Numbered from the stretch's first letter, positions 32,636-42,470 are shown. The stretch is 64,000 bases of DNA from Blautia parvula (GCF_020215665.1 NZ_CP084061.1:3256001-3320000), one strand, 5' to 3'. The notes: generated by a model from the sequence alone, not told the origin. Program-made: numbers and translations.

Positions 32636-32664
32636 AATATAGCACAGAGCACACAACTTGTCAA
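32636..32664 (-). promoter_or_regulatory. Promoter of the riboswitch operon
   Basis: Consensus -35 TTGACA (32659-32664), 17-base spacer and -10 TATATT (32636-32641) on the minus strand, starting transcription a few bases before the aptamer. Confidence 0.88.
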
Positions 32665-32688
32665 TATATTCCTTTATAAAAGCAGAGT

Positions 32689-32719
32689 TGCGGGACATCT
32701 TTCCGCAAGATGCCCCGCA
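32689..32719 (-). terminator. Terminator of the large GGDEF/EAL gene
   Basis: TGCGGGGCATCTT and AAAGATGTCCCGCA form a long stem just after the stop codon; a TTTT follows a few bases later on the minus strand. Confidence 0.7.
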
Positions 32720-32734
32720 TTCTCCTGTTTTCAC

Positions 32735-35700
32735 TCAGCTTTTCTGATCCTTGCCCTTTTGACTTCCCGCTTTCTGGTACTGCCTGTCAAATTCCGGCCT
32801 GGGAAGAGGTTTGTTGAAATAATACCCCTGAATATAGAAGCATTCCAGATTCTTCAGCACTTCAAGCTGTTCTCTGTTCTCCACCCCCTCAGCCACCACT
32901 TCCATCTGCAGCTCCTGGCAGAGCGCCAGGATGTTCTTCACAATGATACGCGCGTTTTCATTGGTAAGAAGATTATTGACCAGCCCCTTGTCCAGCTTCA
33001 GGTGATTGAAACGGATTGCGGACAGGAAGGAAAGGTTGCTGTATTTGGCTCCGAAATCATCCAGAGCTATATGGTAACCTGCCTGGCAGATCTGCTTTCC
33101 GATCTGGGCCACTGTGTTGCGCTCCACCTCCCCCATACTCTCCGTGATCTCTATCTCCACGTACCGTTTGTCCACGCCATAGCGGAAAATGATCTCCTCC
33201 ATCCGCTCTATAAGCTGCTCCTCCAGCAGGGTTGCCCTGGAAAAATTAAGGGAGACGGGAATCAGCTCCACACCTCTGCGCTCCCACTCTTTCAGGATTC
33301 TGCACACTTCTTCAAAGACAAAGAAATCTATATAATGTATCAGGCCCGCTGTCTCCAGATAAGGGATGAACTTCCCGGGCGGCACGATTCCCTTCTCCGG
33401 GTCCTGGTAGCGCACCAATGCCTCTGCACCGCAGAGTTTGTTATTATATGTATCAATCTTAGGCTGGAGATAGACTGTAAACCTTCCCTCTGCGATCTCC
33501 TTTAACAGCGCCTTCAATACCCCTGCGTTTCTGTGGACTTCTGCGTAAGGATGCTCACTGTAGTAATCCTGTTTTGCTATCATTCTGCGCTCGTCCGCAC
33601 TGGCGATGAGAAAATCCAGGCTGATATCCGTATCCGACCAGGCACTTCCCACAGAAATGCCTGCCACATCCCGCATCCTCTCCCTCATTTTCTTCAGACG
33701 TTTTATGAAAGAGTCGTGGGATATATTTTCGCTGACCAGCAGAAACTCGTCACCGGTAAAACGGTAGATCCTTGCCGCCGGAAATTCTTCCTGCATGATA
33801 CCCGCAGTAAATTGTACCACATTGTCACCGTATGCATTTCCATATACCCTGTTGATATCCTTTAACCCGTTAATGTCCAGGGAAACGACGCCAAGTGAGA
33901 TCAGGCTCTCCTCCTTAAGACCGGAACAATACTCTTTATAACTGTTCCGGTTGAGCACGCCTGTCAGCTCATCGTGATGCATGAGAAATTCCTGCTTTTC
34001 CTGCAGCCTGCGCTTTGTCAGTTCATTTGCCATAAAATACTGCATGGTACTCAGAACTGCCGTATGCTCTGTGTTTCTTGTGGGATTGTCAACGCCCATG
34101 TAGCCAATCAGCTTATCCCCTTCCTCAAGCCCTGCCGTAAAGCAGGACTCAATACCCAGGCTCTTCATAGCTTTATACAGCCCCCGGCGCTTCTCCCTCC
34201 ACGGTTCCACATCACGAATGTACTGAAGCTGCCTTAATTCCTCCCATCTCCAGCCGCCCGGGCCTCCCGGGTACAGATAAGGCCTCATGCCGGAACAGAT
34301 GGAAGACGCTCCCTCCTTCTTCCACTCATAGACATCCCTGACACCTCTGCTCTCCGGTTCACATTCGATCACATACGCCCGGTCCGCGCCGTAATAGACA
34401 GCCAGGGATTCCAGCACCTGTTCCAGCGAATGCCCAAAATCCATCGCGCCGGTCAGCGCAAACATACTCTGCAGCACCACCTTTTCTCCCTCACTGTCAT
34501 GCTCTGTATGGGGCATACACTGCCCGGTTCCCCTTATGCCGGGATTATCCGGCTTATATTTCTTCAACTGCTCGCTGTAGACAAAGACACCGCTCCTGCC
34601 CATGGATACGCCTGTCTCCAAGGCTGCCCTTGCCTTCTGGTACAGTCCCTGAAAAATATTGTCGGACCTGCTGTCAAAAATAATACCGCAGGACACATTG
34701 ACCGCCCGGCTGATATTGGGAAACATATAGGGAAGTGCAATCGCCCTGACAACCTCCTCCGCGCACTGCCGTACAAATTCCATCCTGGGATTGTTATACA
34801 CAAAGACTACAAACTCATCCCCGTAGAATCTGCCAATAATGGCGTCCTCTATAAACCTCATTTTTAACTGGTTGCTTATCTCCTTCAGCACATCATCCGC
34901 AGCCACATAGCCGATTTCATGTACCAGCTTTGTGAAAAAGTCCACATTGAATACCAGCAGCGCATAGGACTGTCTTCTGCCGTGGTTTTTCAGCAGTGCA
35001 TCACCTATCATCTGTATGGCGGTATCTTTGTTGTACACACCTGTCTGCACATCATATTCCGCCCGGAATTTCAGGGCAAGCTCCAGATTTTTCTTCTCGT
35101 TGATATCCTCCAGTGTACCATAGACATAGAGGTCTCCGTTCTGTACATCCCGCACCAGACGGGCCACGGCATTGACCCAGGACAGCCTGCCGCTGCCTTC
35201 TTTTCTGCGGTATTCAAAATTAATGGTTGTATTTCCCTCTTTATAGGCTCTGCAAAGCGCCTCACGGTTCATGAGTTTCAGCAGACGCAGTTTGTCTTCC
35301 TCGTTGGCTATACTTTCATTGTGAAGCACCATCAGCTCCTCATATGTCATTCCCGGAGAATACTCCCTCCGGACTTTTCCGTCTACATACTCTACACAGT
35401 TCTGATCAAGATTACACCGGAAGCTGGCGATCACACCGCCGTCATAGGTCAGCCTGAGCTGCATCTCCTGCTGGCAGATCATCTCTGCTTTTTTCTGTTT
35501 TGTGATATCCTCCCCCACAGCAACTGCGCTGCAGGGCACATGCTCCCCGTCATAGAGCATGGCATAGGTGACCCGTTCCCACCACCAGTAACTTCCGTCT
35601 GCTGAGCGGGTGAGAATATCCGCCTGCACATGGCTCTGCCCCTTCTCCAGCCTGCGGTACAGGTCAAGCAGATCCTGACGGCTCCGCGGATGTATATACC

Positions 35701-37195
35701 CCTCCTTAAGCAAGGCTTCCGGCGCATTGGCCATCTGCCGAAAGCCATGGCTCTCCTGTGCTCCCTCTGTCAAAAACAGCGTACGGGTCTTCAGATCATA
35801 TTCCCATACATTGATGCAGGCTTCCTTAAGCGCTGTCCGGTAAACCATCTCCTTATGGGAGGACTCCTTCATTGGAAGCAGGGCGGGGACTTTTAGTTCC
35901 TCTGCTTCTTCTGCCGTGTTCGCCCTTCGTTCTCCATATATACTGTACTGTCCCTTGCCGTTTTTCTTTGCCTGGTACATGGCAGCATCCGCTTTTGCGA
36001 ACAGGGACATAAAATCCGTGCCGTGTTCCGGGTAAAAGCTGACTCCGATGCTGCATCCGATACTGCAGATAGTCTCCCCGTTGGTGTAATAGTCAAAGAT
36101 ATTGCGTATGGCATTTACTTTGCTGTCAATCACATTGTTCCTCTGCAGATTGGTCATAAATACCACAAATTCATCCCCACCGATCCGTGCCGCAATGTCC
36201 TCATGTCTGAAAATGGCCCTGAGGCTTCCCGCGGTTTCCCTCAGCACCCTGTCACCGAACAGATGCCCATAGGTATCATTGATCTGTTTGAAATTATCCA
36301 CATCAATGAGAAGCATCGCCGCGGGATTATGCCCCTGCTGCATATAACGCTCCACTCTGGCCTCACATTCCCTCCGGTTCAGAAGTCCGGTGAGAGGATC
36401 TAAGGCCGCCGCTTTCTGGGCTCTTATGATCTCCTTTTTTCTCTGGTCAATATCTGAGATAATGCCCAGGATTTTCAAAAGCTTCCCGTCCCTGTCCCGA
36501 AGCGCAGTCGCATGGACATCCACCCAGAGATAAGAGTTGTCCTTTGCTTTGAGACGGTACTCACATTCCATCTTGTCATTCCCCTTTAAAATGGCCTGAA
36601 ATCCGCTCCGAAGTCCTGCCTTATCCGCCTCATACACAATATCTGTGGCAAACATGGAATCCGGGAAACCATCTGATGGAATCTGATACCCGAATTTTTT
36701 CTCAAAATTAGGGGAGTAATATATTTCATAGGTGACACAGTCCAGCTCAAAAATAATATCCTGCATCTGGGAGAGCACGATCTCATACCGCTTCTCACTG
36801 ATAGCGAGCTGTCTCTGTGCCTCCTTCTCCCTGCTGATATCATGAAAGATACAGTGGAACCAGTCTCCCTGTTCCTTATCTTCTATAAGCTCTGCACTGA
36901 TCCAGGCCCAGCAGATCGTGCCTCCTTTTTGGACCAGACGGTTTTCGTACATGAAAACCTTGCTGTTCTTCAACTGTCTGTGTATCTCCTCCATGACCAT
37001 TTTCCGGTCACCCTCATAGACGGTGTCCAGAATATGGTCGTGAAACAGCTCCGAAAATTCTTCCCTGGTATATCCTAAAAACTCAAACAGATAATCATCT
37101 GCATCGATCAGGGTGAAATACCTGTCATACCGGCAGTTAAATACGCCTCCGCCGATCTCCTCCATCCCGTCAGAACTGTTCTCTTTTTCATTCAT
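32735..37195 (-). CDS. Multidomain PAS/GGDEF/GAF-like/EAL c-di-GMP protein
   Basis: A cytoplasmic protein of 1486 residues with no membrane helix. Approximate order: PAS (15-125), PAS with PAC (130-255), GGDEF 1 (265-425, intact GGDEF at 339-343), PAS (450-570), PAS (580-705), GGDEF 2 (710-875, degenerate YGDEF near 791), a GAF-like sensor (905-1065), GGDEF 3 (1073-1195, FTGDEF near 1147) and a C-terminal EAL (1220-1475). The EAL has its catalytic set: EALVR, SLNFS, EITES, DDFGA, KLDK, AEGVE and QGYY. It could make and break c-di-GMP; the EAL looks active, and only the first GGDEF has the exact motif. The ATG at 37195 follows AAGGAGG; the frame extends to 37240 without a better start. Confidence 0.9.
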   Translation of the reverse strand: MNEKENSSDGMEEIGGGVFNCRYDRYFTLIDADDYLFEFLGYTREEFSELFHDHILDTVYEGDRKMVMEEIHRQLKNSKVFMYENRLVQKGGTICWAWISAELIEDKEQGDWFHCIFHDISREKEAQRQLAISEKRYEIVLSQMQDIIFELDCVTYEIYYSPNFEKKFGYQIPSDGFPDSMFATDIVYEADKAGLRSGFQAILKGNDKMECEYRLKAKDNSYLWVDVHATALRDRDGKLLKILGIISDIDQRKKEIIRAQKAAALDPLTGLLNRRECEARVERYMQQGHNPAAMLLIDVDNFKQINDTYGHLFGDRVLRETAGSLRAIFRHEDIAARIGGDEFVVFMTNLQRNNVIDSKVNAIRNIFDYYTNGETICSIGCSIGVSFYPEHGTDFMSLFAKADAAMYQAKKNGKGQYSIYGERRANTAEEAEELKVPALLPMKESSHKEMVYRTALKEACINVWEYDLKTRTLFLTEGAQESHGFRQMANAPEALLKEGYIHPRSRQDLLDLYRRLEKGQSHVQADILTRSADGSYWWWERVTYAMLYDGEHVPCSAVAVGEDITKQKKAEMICQQEMQLRLTYDGGVIASFRCNLDQNCVEYVDGKVRREYSPGMTYEELMVLHNESIANEEDKLRLLKLMNREALCRAYKEGNTTINFEYRRKEGSGRLSWVNAVARLVRDVQNGDLYVYGTLEDINEKKNLELALKFRAEYDVQTGVYNKDTAIQMIGDALLKNHGRRQSYALLVFNVDFFTKLVHEIGYVAADDVLKEISNQLKMRFIEDAIIGRFYGDEFVVFVYNNPRMEFVRQCAEEVVRAIALPYMFPNISRAVNVSCGIIFDSRSDNIFQGLYQKARAALETGVSMGRSGVFVYSEQLKKYKPDNPGIRGTGQCMPHTEHDSEGEKVVLQSMFALTGAMDFGHSLEQVLESLAVYYGADRAYVIECEPESRGVRDVYEWKKEGASSICSGMRPYLYPGGPGGWRWEELRQLQYIRDVEPWREKRRGLYKAMKSLGIESCFTAGLEEGDKLIGYMGVDNPTRNTEHTAVLSTMQYFMANELTKRRLQEKQEFLMHHDELTGVLNRNSYKEYCSGLKEESLISLGVVSLDINGLKDINRVYGNAYGDNVVQFTAGIMQEEFPAARIYRFTGDEFLLVSENISHDSFIKRLKKMRERMRDVAGISVGSAWSDTDISLDFLIASADERRMIAKQDYYSEHPYAEVHRNAGVLKALLKEIAEGRFTVYLQPKIDTYNNKLCGAEALVRYQDPEKGIVPPGKFIPYLETAGLIHYIDFFVFEEVCRILKEWERRGVELIPVSLNFSRATLLEEQLIERMEEIIFRYGVDKRYVEIEITESMGEVERNTVAQIGKQICQAGYHIALDDFGAKYSNLSFLSAIRFNHLKLDKGLVNNLLTNENARIIVKNILALCQELQMEVVAEGVENREQLEVLKNLECFYIQGYYFNKPLPRPEFDRQYQKAGSQKGKDQKS

Positions 37196-37365
37196 CCTCA
37201 ATCGGCCTCCTTCTGTCTTCTGCTCCCTTTCCTCCCACACCCGTTTATATAACTCCTATTGTATTACAACTTTGACGGTTTTTAAACTTTTCCGGGTAAA
37301 ATTGTAATTTTTTTCCATATATCCGGGCAGAGTGCAGGCAACTTGCAGCAGTACAGAACAGAAAA

Positions 37366-37386
37366 GACCTGCCGCAAAGGCAGGCC
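37366..37386 (-). terminator. Terminator of the MerR-family gene
   Basis: GGCCTGCC and GGCAGGTC pair around TTTGC and are followed by TTTTC on the minus strand, directly at the stop codon. Confidence 0.75.
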
Positions 37387-38213
37387 TAACTATCCGGCTC
37401 CGTCAGGATCGTCACCTGGGTGACATATTGTTCTATATCCGAGACTGCTATTTCATTCATTCCGATTTCATAGGCATATCCTGTGATCCGTAAGCCGTGC
37501 TCTTCCGCAAAAGCCAGCATCCGGCTGTAAAGTCCGGGCAGTCTGTCCCAGCTTCCTGTACAGATGCCCCGCAGATAAGTACCTTCCGGCTTTCTGTAAA
37601 ATCCCTCCACCCGCACAGGACTCTCTAACTGGGTATATAATCCGTCATAGATTTCAAATTCGCCCTGCCGGATTTTTTCCACAGACAGTATGCTGCCGCA
37701 GCTTGTCTTATATTTGCTCAGATCCCAGGTCTTCTGCAGATGCTCCAGCAGAGTGGGCATATCCACGAATTCTCCCTGCTGTGCCTCAGAGGACAGTGGT
37801 GTTATAAAAACATACTCCTCCTCACAGTTGATCAAATCAATCTGCCCGTCCTCCACCTCCATACAGAGCCGCAGCATATCCTGTTTCTTCTTCAGAACGT
37901 TTTGCAGGTTCTCCAGATTGCGGATGGTATCTTCAATCTCCCCTATCTTTTTCTCTGAAAGAGATATAAATCCCTGGGCTGTGGGCTTGTTCAGATATTC
38001 TTTGATCTCCCCGATGGACATATTCAGCTCCCGGAGCGCCAATATACTTTCCAGTTCCGCACTCTGCCGGTATGTATAGTAGCGATATCCGTTCTTTCCC
38101 TTGTATGCAGGAGAAAAAAGGCCGATGTCATCATAGTAATGCAGTGTCCGCTTGTTTAAATGATGCAGCCTGGCAAACTGCCCTGCTGTAAAAAGTATGG
38201 AATTCTGAAACAT
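37386..38213 (-). CDS. MerR-family regulator with GyrI-like effector domain
   Basis: A 275-residue BmrR-like regulator. N-terminal winged HTH: TAGQFARLHHLNKRTLHYYDDIGLFSP and NGYRYYTYRQSAELESILALRELNMSI; a coiled dimer helix follows (residues about 80-115), then a GyrI-like ligand-binding domain (residues about 125-270). Such proteins sense bulky hydrophobic or cationic compounds. It lies between two genes for c-di-GMP proteins on the same strand and could belong with either. No transporter partner is present. The ATG has a weak RBS (GTAGGAC). Confidence 0.86.
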   Translation of the reverse strand: MFQNSILFTAGQFARLHHLNKRTLHYYDDIGLFSPAYKGKNGYRYYTYRQSAELESILALRELNMSIGEIKEYLNKPTAQGFISLSEKKIGEIEDTIRNLENLQNVLKKKQDMLRLCMEVEDGQIDLINCEEEYVFITPLSSEAQQGEFVDMPTLLEHLQKTWDLSKYKTSCGSILSVEKIRQGEFEIYDGLYTQLESPVRVEGFYRKPEGTYLRGICTGSWDRLPGLYSRMLAFAEEHGLRITGYAYEIGMNEIAVSDIEQYVTQVTILTEPDS

Positions 38214-38248
38214 GTCCTACCCCCTTGCGTTTTATCCTCTGTACACTC

Positions 38249-40555
38249 TCAGACCATTATACCACGCACATATTTTTCTTCAAATGCATCAGCCGGCATC
38301 GGCCTTGCATAGACATACCCCTGTATCATATCACAATTTACCTGCCGCAGATACTCCACCTGCTCCGGTTCCTCTATTCCCTCCGCCACGGTCTTCACAT
38401 TCAGCTTCTTTGCCAGCTCCATCAGACATGCGATCACATCTCTTGCCTTCTCACTGTGCATATCCAGAAAGAAGAGACGGTCCAGCTTCAGAGCATCCAC
38501 ATCAAATTCTTTTAAAAGGCCCAGGGAGGAAAATCCGGAACCAAAGTCATCCAGAGAACAGGTAAATCCCAGTGCGTGCATCCGATGTATACTGTCCTTT
38601 ACCACATCAATCTGCTCCTCATCCAAAAATATGGATTCTGTCAGCTCAAATTCCAGCATCTCTGTCCTGACACGGTACTGTTTCGCGATACCGGAAAACT
38701 CCTCCAGAAAGCCCGGTTCCCTGAAATGCTGTCTTGACAGGTTGACAGAGACAGGAATCAGCCTTTTTCCCATTCGCTCCCACTTTGCCATGAGAGCGCA
38801 CACCTCCCGGAACACATATACATCCAGCCTGCATATCTTTCCGTTTCTCTCAAACAGCGGGATAAAATCCGATGGACAGATCACGCCCCGCTCCGGGTGC
38901 TGCCAGCGCACCAGCGCTTCCGCCCCCTCTGCCTCACCGGTCCTGGGGCTGACCTTTGGCTGCAGATATACCCGGAAATGACGGCTGCGGAGGGATTCCT
39001 CAAACAGCTCGTTCATCTCCTCCTCCCATTTCAGGCGCTTTACAAAACTCTCATCATAGAAGACACATTCCTCCCCAGCCTTTTTCTCCACACTCTGCTC
39101 CGCCAGGCGCGCATGATCCTGCAGAATGGTGATCTCCTCGCCTGGGTGTTCAATGATACAGGCTCCCTGACGGAATGCCACAGGATGGCGGGGAGCTTCG
39201 GATCCCGAAAATGCATTCACTTCTGTAATAATGTCCCTGAGCCTTGCCCGGATACGCGCAGGCTCCGCATCCCGAAGACACAGGAAAAAATTGTCCGATT
39301 CATTTCTGGCGGCAAATTCATCGTCAGATGGTTTGATATGACGCTGCAATACCCGGTGGATATGGCGCAGCATCTCATTGCCTCCTTCAATGCCGAATCT
39401 CTCGTTGACCATTTTAAAGCCTTTTACATTCATCATGACAATACAGTTGGAGGAGGGGGCCATTTTACAGGCCAGCTCCTCATATTTCAGGCAGAAAGCC
39501 GCCTGGTTCATGCCTCCGGTCACATGGTCCTCAAACGCATAGCGCTCCAGTTCCCTTCTTCCTGTGCTGAAAAATCGGTACACCTTTATAAGGAAGATAA
39601 AAAATACGGCCATGACAAATATGAGGATCAGAAAAAATCTCCATATACTCCCCTCTGAGCTGCCTGCGATCAGGTCCGAAGGTATGATGGTCAGCAGAAC
39701 CCAGTCATTTACTCCCAGCGCGTCATAGGACAGATAGAGTTCATCCTGATGCGTGGATGTAAATGCCAGGATTCCGCCTGTGCCCCTCCGCATATTTTTC
39801 CGCATCTCATCAATCTCAGATACAACTTTCCCGTCTTTGCTCTTCTTGAAAATATCATCCAGCTGCAGAAATGGCTTTAAATCCGTGGGGGAGAGAATCA
39901 CCTTCCCGCTGCTGTCTATGATACAGCTCAGGCTTTGTCCGTCAAAGCTCTTGGACGCGATCATATCCTGCATTTTTTCCTTGCTGCGGATGCCGACCAT
40001 GACATATTCCACGGATTTCTCCCCATCGCCGCCATAAACCGGCACGGAATAGATGATTTCCTGACCCCCGAGATAGCTGGTTCCTGTTCTCCCCTTAAAG
40101 GCTGCCCTGACACAGTCCAGTTCTGCCATTCCCTTCAGTTCCGCCTTGCCAATGGTCTCCGGCACCTCTGTATGCACCATTTTTCCCTGCCTGTCTATAA
40201 CCGTCAGAAAATTAAACTCCAGCACTCCGGCCTTCTCTTCCAGAAAATTTTGAAGCTCTGCCGTATCCTCTCCCGACCCAAAGGAATCCGGCAGATACCC
40301 CGCGGCAAACTCTGATATCATTGCCAGGTCCTCGGATTTGTGATGCATGGTATTGCCAATCTCCCCTGCCATACGCATTGTCACATCATTTAAATATTCC
40401 TCCGTGCTGTGATCCAGCACCTTCCGGAGGTCAATGGCATTCCAGGCGGAAATGAGCAGCGTGATCAGGATGACCACCCCGATGATCCCCACCTGCATTC
40501 CGCTTATCAAAAAAGGCCCCTGATATGCGGAGCCTTTTCCCACCCTTCGTCTCAT
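38249..40555 (-). CDS. Membrane Cache-type sensor with degenerate GGDEF and EAL domain
   Basis: A 768-residue inner-membrane protein: membrane helix near residues 15-40, an extracellular Cache-like sensor (about 45-290), a second helix (about 305-325), a GGDEF-like domain (about 340-490) and an EAL domain (about 510-765). The GGDEF site reads RNESDNFF, so cyclase activity is lost. The EAL retains EALVRW, VNLSRQ, ELTES, DDFGSGFSS, KLDRLF, AEGIE and QGYVYA, so it should hydrolyse c-di-GMP in response to an outside signal. The ATG at 40555 with CAGGAG eight bases upstream is preferred to the ATG at 40573. The divergent neighbour is a GntR regulator. Confidence 0.9.
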   Translation of the reverse strand: MRRRVGKGSAYQGPFLISGMQVGIIGVVILITLLISAWNAIDLRKVLDHSTEEYLNDVTMRMAGEIGNTMHHKSEDLAMISEFAAGYLPDSFGSGEDTAELQNFLEEKAGVLEFNFLTVIDRQGKMVHTEVPETIGKAELKGMAELDCVRAAFKGRTGTSYLGGQEIIYSVPVYGGDGEKSVEYVMVGIRSKEKMQDMIASKSFDGQSLSCIIDSSGKVILSPTDLKPFLQLDDIFKKSKDGKVVSEIDEMRKNMRRGTGGILAFTSTHQDELYLSYDALGVNDWVLLTIIPSDLIAGSSEGSIWRFFLILIFVMAVFFIFLIKVYRFFSTGRRELERYAFEDHVTGGMNQAAFCLKYEELACKMAPSSNCIVMMNVKGFKMVNERFGIEGGNEMLRHIHRVLQRHIKPSDDEFAARNESDNFFLCLRDAEPARIRARLRDIITEVNAFSGSEAPRHPVAFRQGACIIEHPGEEITILQDHARLAEQSVEKKAGEECVFYDESFVKRLKWEEEMNELFEESLRSRHFRVYLQPKVSPRTGEAEGAEALVRWQHPERGVICPSDFIPLFERNGKICRLDVYVFREVCALMAKWERMGKRLIPVSVNLSRQHFREPGFLEEFSGIAKQYRVRTEMLEFELTESIFLDEEQIDVVKDSIHRMHALGFTCSLDDFGSGFSSLGLLKEFDVDALKLDRLFFLDMHSEKARDVIACLMELAKKLNVKTVAEGIEEPEQVEYLRQVNCDMIQGYVYARPMPADAFEEKYVRGIMV

Positions 40556-40712
40556 GTTCCATACTCCTGCCATAATACGATTCTGTTTTTCCTATTTTTT
40601 CTCTTTAGAATATTTTACACTGAATTTATTTTGAAGCGCAATCTTATATTTGTGTACATATACATATAGTATTATAATAGAGATATACTATCAGCATAAG
40701 GGAGGCTGCACC

Positions 40713-42194
40713 ATGGAACAGAAGAACAGATTATTTGATTTTTTATACCAAAGTCTGAGGGAACAGATTGAGACCGGACTTCTTCCTTACGGAAGTGCGC
40801 TCCCCTCCATGAGCCAACTCTGCGAAATATACCATGTGGGAATGCGCACAGTCCGGGAGGTACTGAAAGCCCTGGCAAAGGAAGGTCTCATCCAAACAGC
40901 CGAGCGGAAACCCTCCCGCGTCATATACCGCCCTTCGGGGAACCACTCTCCTGAGGAACCGTCCGTGCGCACAGTCCTGGAGCACAGAGACTCTATCCTG
41001 TCTGTGTATGAGACCATGACTATCCTGATGCCTCCTCTCTTTTCCTTCTCTGCCCTGGTCTGCGGGGAGGAAAAGATGCAGCACTGCCTCTGGATTCTGG
41101 CGCATGAGAAAAAAGTGCGCAGGAATAAGTGGCAGACCTATTCCATGTTCCTGCATGAAATTCTCTCCGCCTCCGGCAGTCTGCTGTTCCGTGACCTGTA
41201 TATCAGCCTGGAACTTTATGCCCAGATTCCCTTTTTCTGGGAGCGCAGAGGTTCCATTGTAAGACCCGGGGAAAATGTAATAAGTCATAACACTTTCTGG
41301 GACACCGGACTGCTGAAGCCGGAAAACGCCGAGGAGGCTCTGCACTATTTTACCGCGCTTTATCGTTTTACAACAGATATCATACAGGAACATCTGAAAA
41401 TACTTGTCTCAGAAAACCCACAGGTAAAGGCAGCCGGTAAAAACGTCTACTCCTGGAACGCCGACCTGGGACGTGATCATTATTATATGCAGATTGTACG
41501 GGATATTATTGACAAGATCGGAATGGGCCTCTATAAGGACAGGGAATTTCTGCCTCCGGAGGGAATACTCGCCGGACAGTACCAGGTCTCTGTCTCCACG
41601 GTGCGCAAGGCGCTCTCTGACCTGAACCGTCTGGGCTTCTGCAGAACCTACAATGTCAAGGGAACACAAGTCACCCTCTTTAATGACGAGGCAACCTTTG
41701 TCTGTATGAAGGACAGAACCTATAAAAAAGACACGCTGCTGTACTTAAGCGGCCTGCAGTTCATGGCGCTTGCCGTCCCCCCTGCTGTCAGGCTGACCTT
41801 TGACCGGATAACGGATGAGATCCTGGATTCCCTGGCGCAGAGATTCCGAGAACCCAATGCTATTCCCCTTGATTTGATCATGGACTGTATCATAGAGCAG
41901 ATGCCTCTGTACCCTTTTCGTATCATTCTTAAGGAAGTGAGAAAGACACTGCACTGGGGATATTATTTCTCTTTCTATGCGGAAGGCAATCAGATGTCCA
42001 ATATCATTAACCAGATGGGGCTGCAGGCTTTTGAATATCTCTGCAGGAGAGACCGGGCTGCCTTCACGGAGCAGCTCAGTGCATGCTACTGCCATATCCT
42101 GACTTTTGTCCGCAACTTCATGACCGGCTGCGGCCTTCCCGAAGCTTCCGATATCGCGGCACCGGATATGTCCTTTATCCGCCTGTATATCTGA
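40713..42194 (+). CDS. GntR-family regulator with two winged-helix domains
   Basis: A 493-residue protein with an apparent internal duplication. The first GntR-type winged helix is residues 1-72 (LREQIETGLLPYGSALPSMS, GMRTVREVLKALAKEGLI); a second is at about 258-322 (KIGMGLYKDREFLPPEG, SVSTVRKALSDLNRLGF). Each is followed by 160-180 residues of helical sequence that may be an effector or dimerisation part. Two DNA-binding domains in one chain are unusual for this family. The ATG follows GGGAGG; the frame upstream is AT-rich promoter DNA. It is divergent from the membrane EAL protein, with 150 bases between. Confidence 0.82.
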   Translation: MEQKNRLFDFLYQSLREQIETGLLPYGSALPSMSQLCEIYHVGMRTVREVLKALAKEGLIQTAERKPSRVIYRPSGNHSPEEPSVRTVLEHRDSILSVYETMTILMPPLFSFSALVCGEEKMQHCLWILAHEKKVRRNKWQTYSMFLHEILSASGSLLFRDLYISLELYAQIPFFWERRGSIVRPGENVISHNTFWDTGLLKPENAEEALHYFTALYRFTTDIIQEHLKILVSENPQVKAAGKNVYSWNADLGRDHYYMQIVRDIIDKIGMGLYKDREFLPPEGILAGQYQVSVSTVRKALSDLNRLGFCRTYNVKGTQVTLFNDEATFVCMKDRTYKKDTLLYLSGLQFMALAVPPAVRLTFDRITDEILDSLAQRFREPNAIPLDLIMDCIIEQMPLYPFRIILKEVRKTLHWGYYFSFYAEGNQMSNIINQMGLQAFEYLCRRDRAAFTEQLSACYCHILTFVRNFMTGCGLPEASDIAAPDMSFIRLYI

Positions 42195-42205
42195 ACAAAA
42201 AGAAA

Positions 42206-42233
42206 CCCTTGTAAAATTTTCATTCTACAAGGG
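42206..42233 (-). terminator. Terminator of tRNA-Arg
   Basis: CCCTTGTA and TACAAGGG flank a 12-base loop between the GntR gene and tRNA-Arg; the minus strand continues with TTTCTTTTTG. Confidence 0.82.
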
Positions 42234-42239
42234 CCTTGA

Positions 42240-42313
42240 CGTGCGCGAGAGGATTCGAACCCCCGACCTTCTGGTCCGTAGCCAGACGCTCTATCCAGCT
42301 GAGCTACGCGCAC
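42240..42313 (-). tRNA. tRNA-Arg (ACG)
   Basis: Minus-strand cloverleaf of 74 bases: acceptor GTGCGCG/CGCGCAC with discriminator G, D arm GCTC/GAGC, anticodon stem TCTGG/CCAGA around CTACGGA (anticodon ACG, normally read as ICG after deamination), T arm GGGGG TTCGAAT CCTCT. CCA is not encoded. Confidence 0.96.
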
Positions 42314-42364
42314 ATCCAATAATTGGATAGATATTAATTTGTTATTGCCTCAGCAACGAAATTT

Positions 42365-42393
42365 ATTATATCCTATGGTGCGAAAAATGTCAA
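42365..42393 (-). promoter_or_regulatory. Promoter of tRNA-Arg
   Basis: Perfect consensus on the minus strand: TTGACA (42388-42393), 17-base spacer, TATAAT (42365-42370). Confidence 0.92.
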
Positions 42394-42470
42394 TAGGTTT
42401 TTGAAACTTTTTTTAATCACTCTTTTACCGTCATACTTAACAGATGACTGCCGGAAGCAAACAGTTACAC

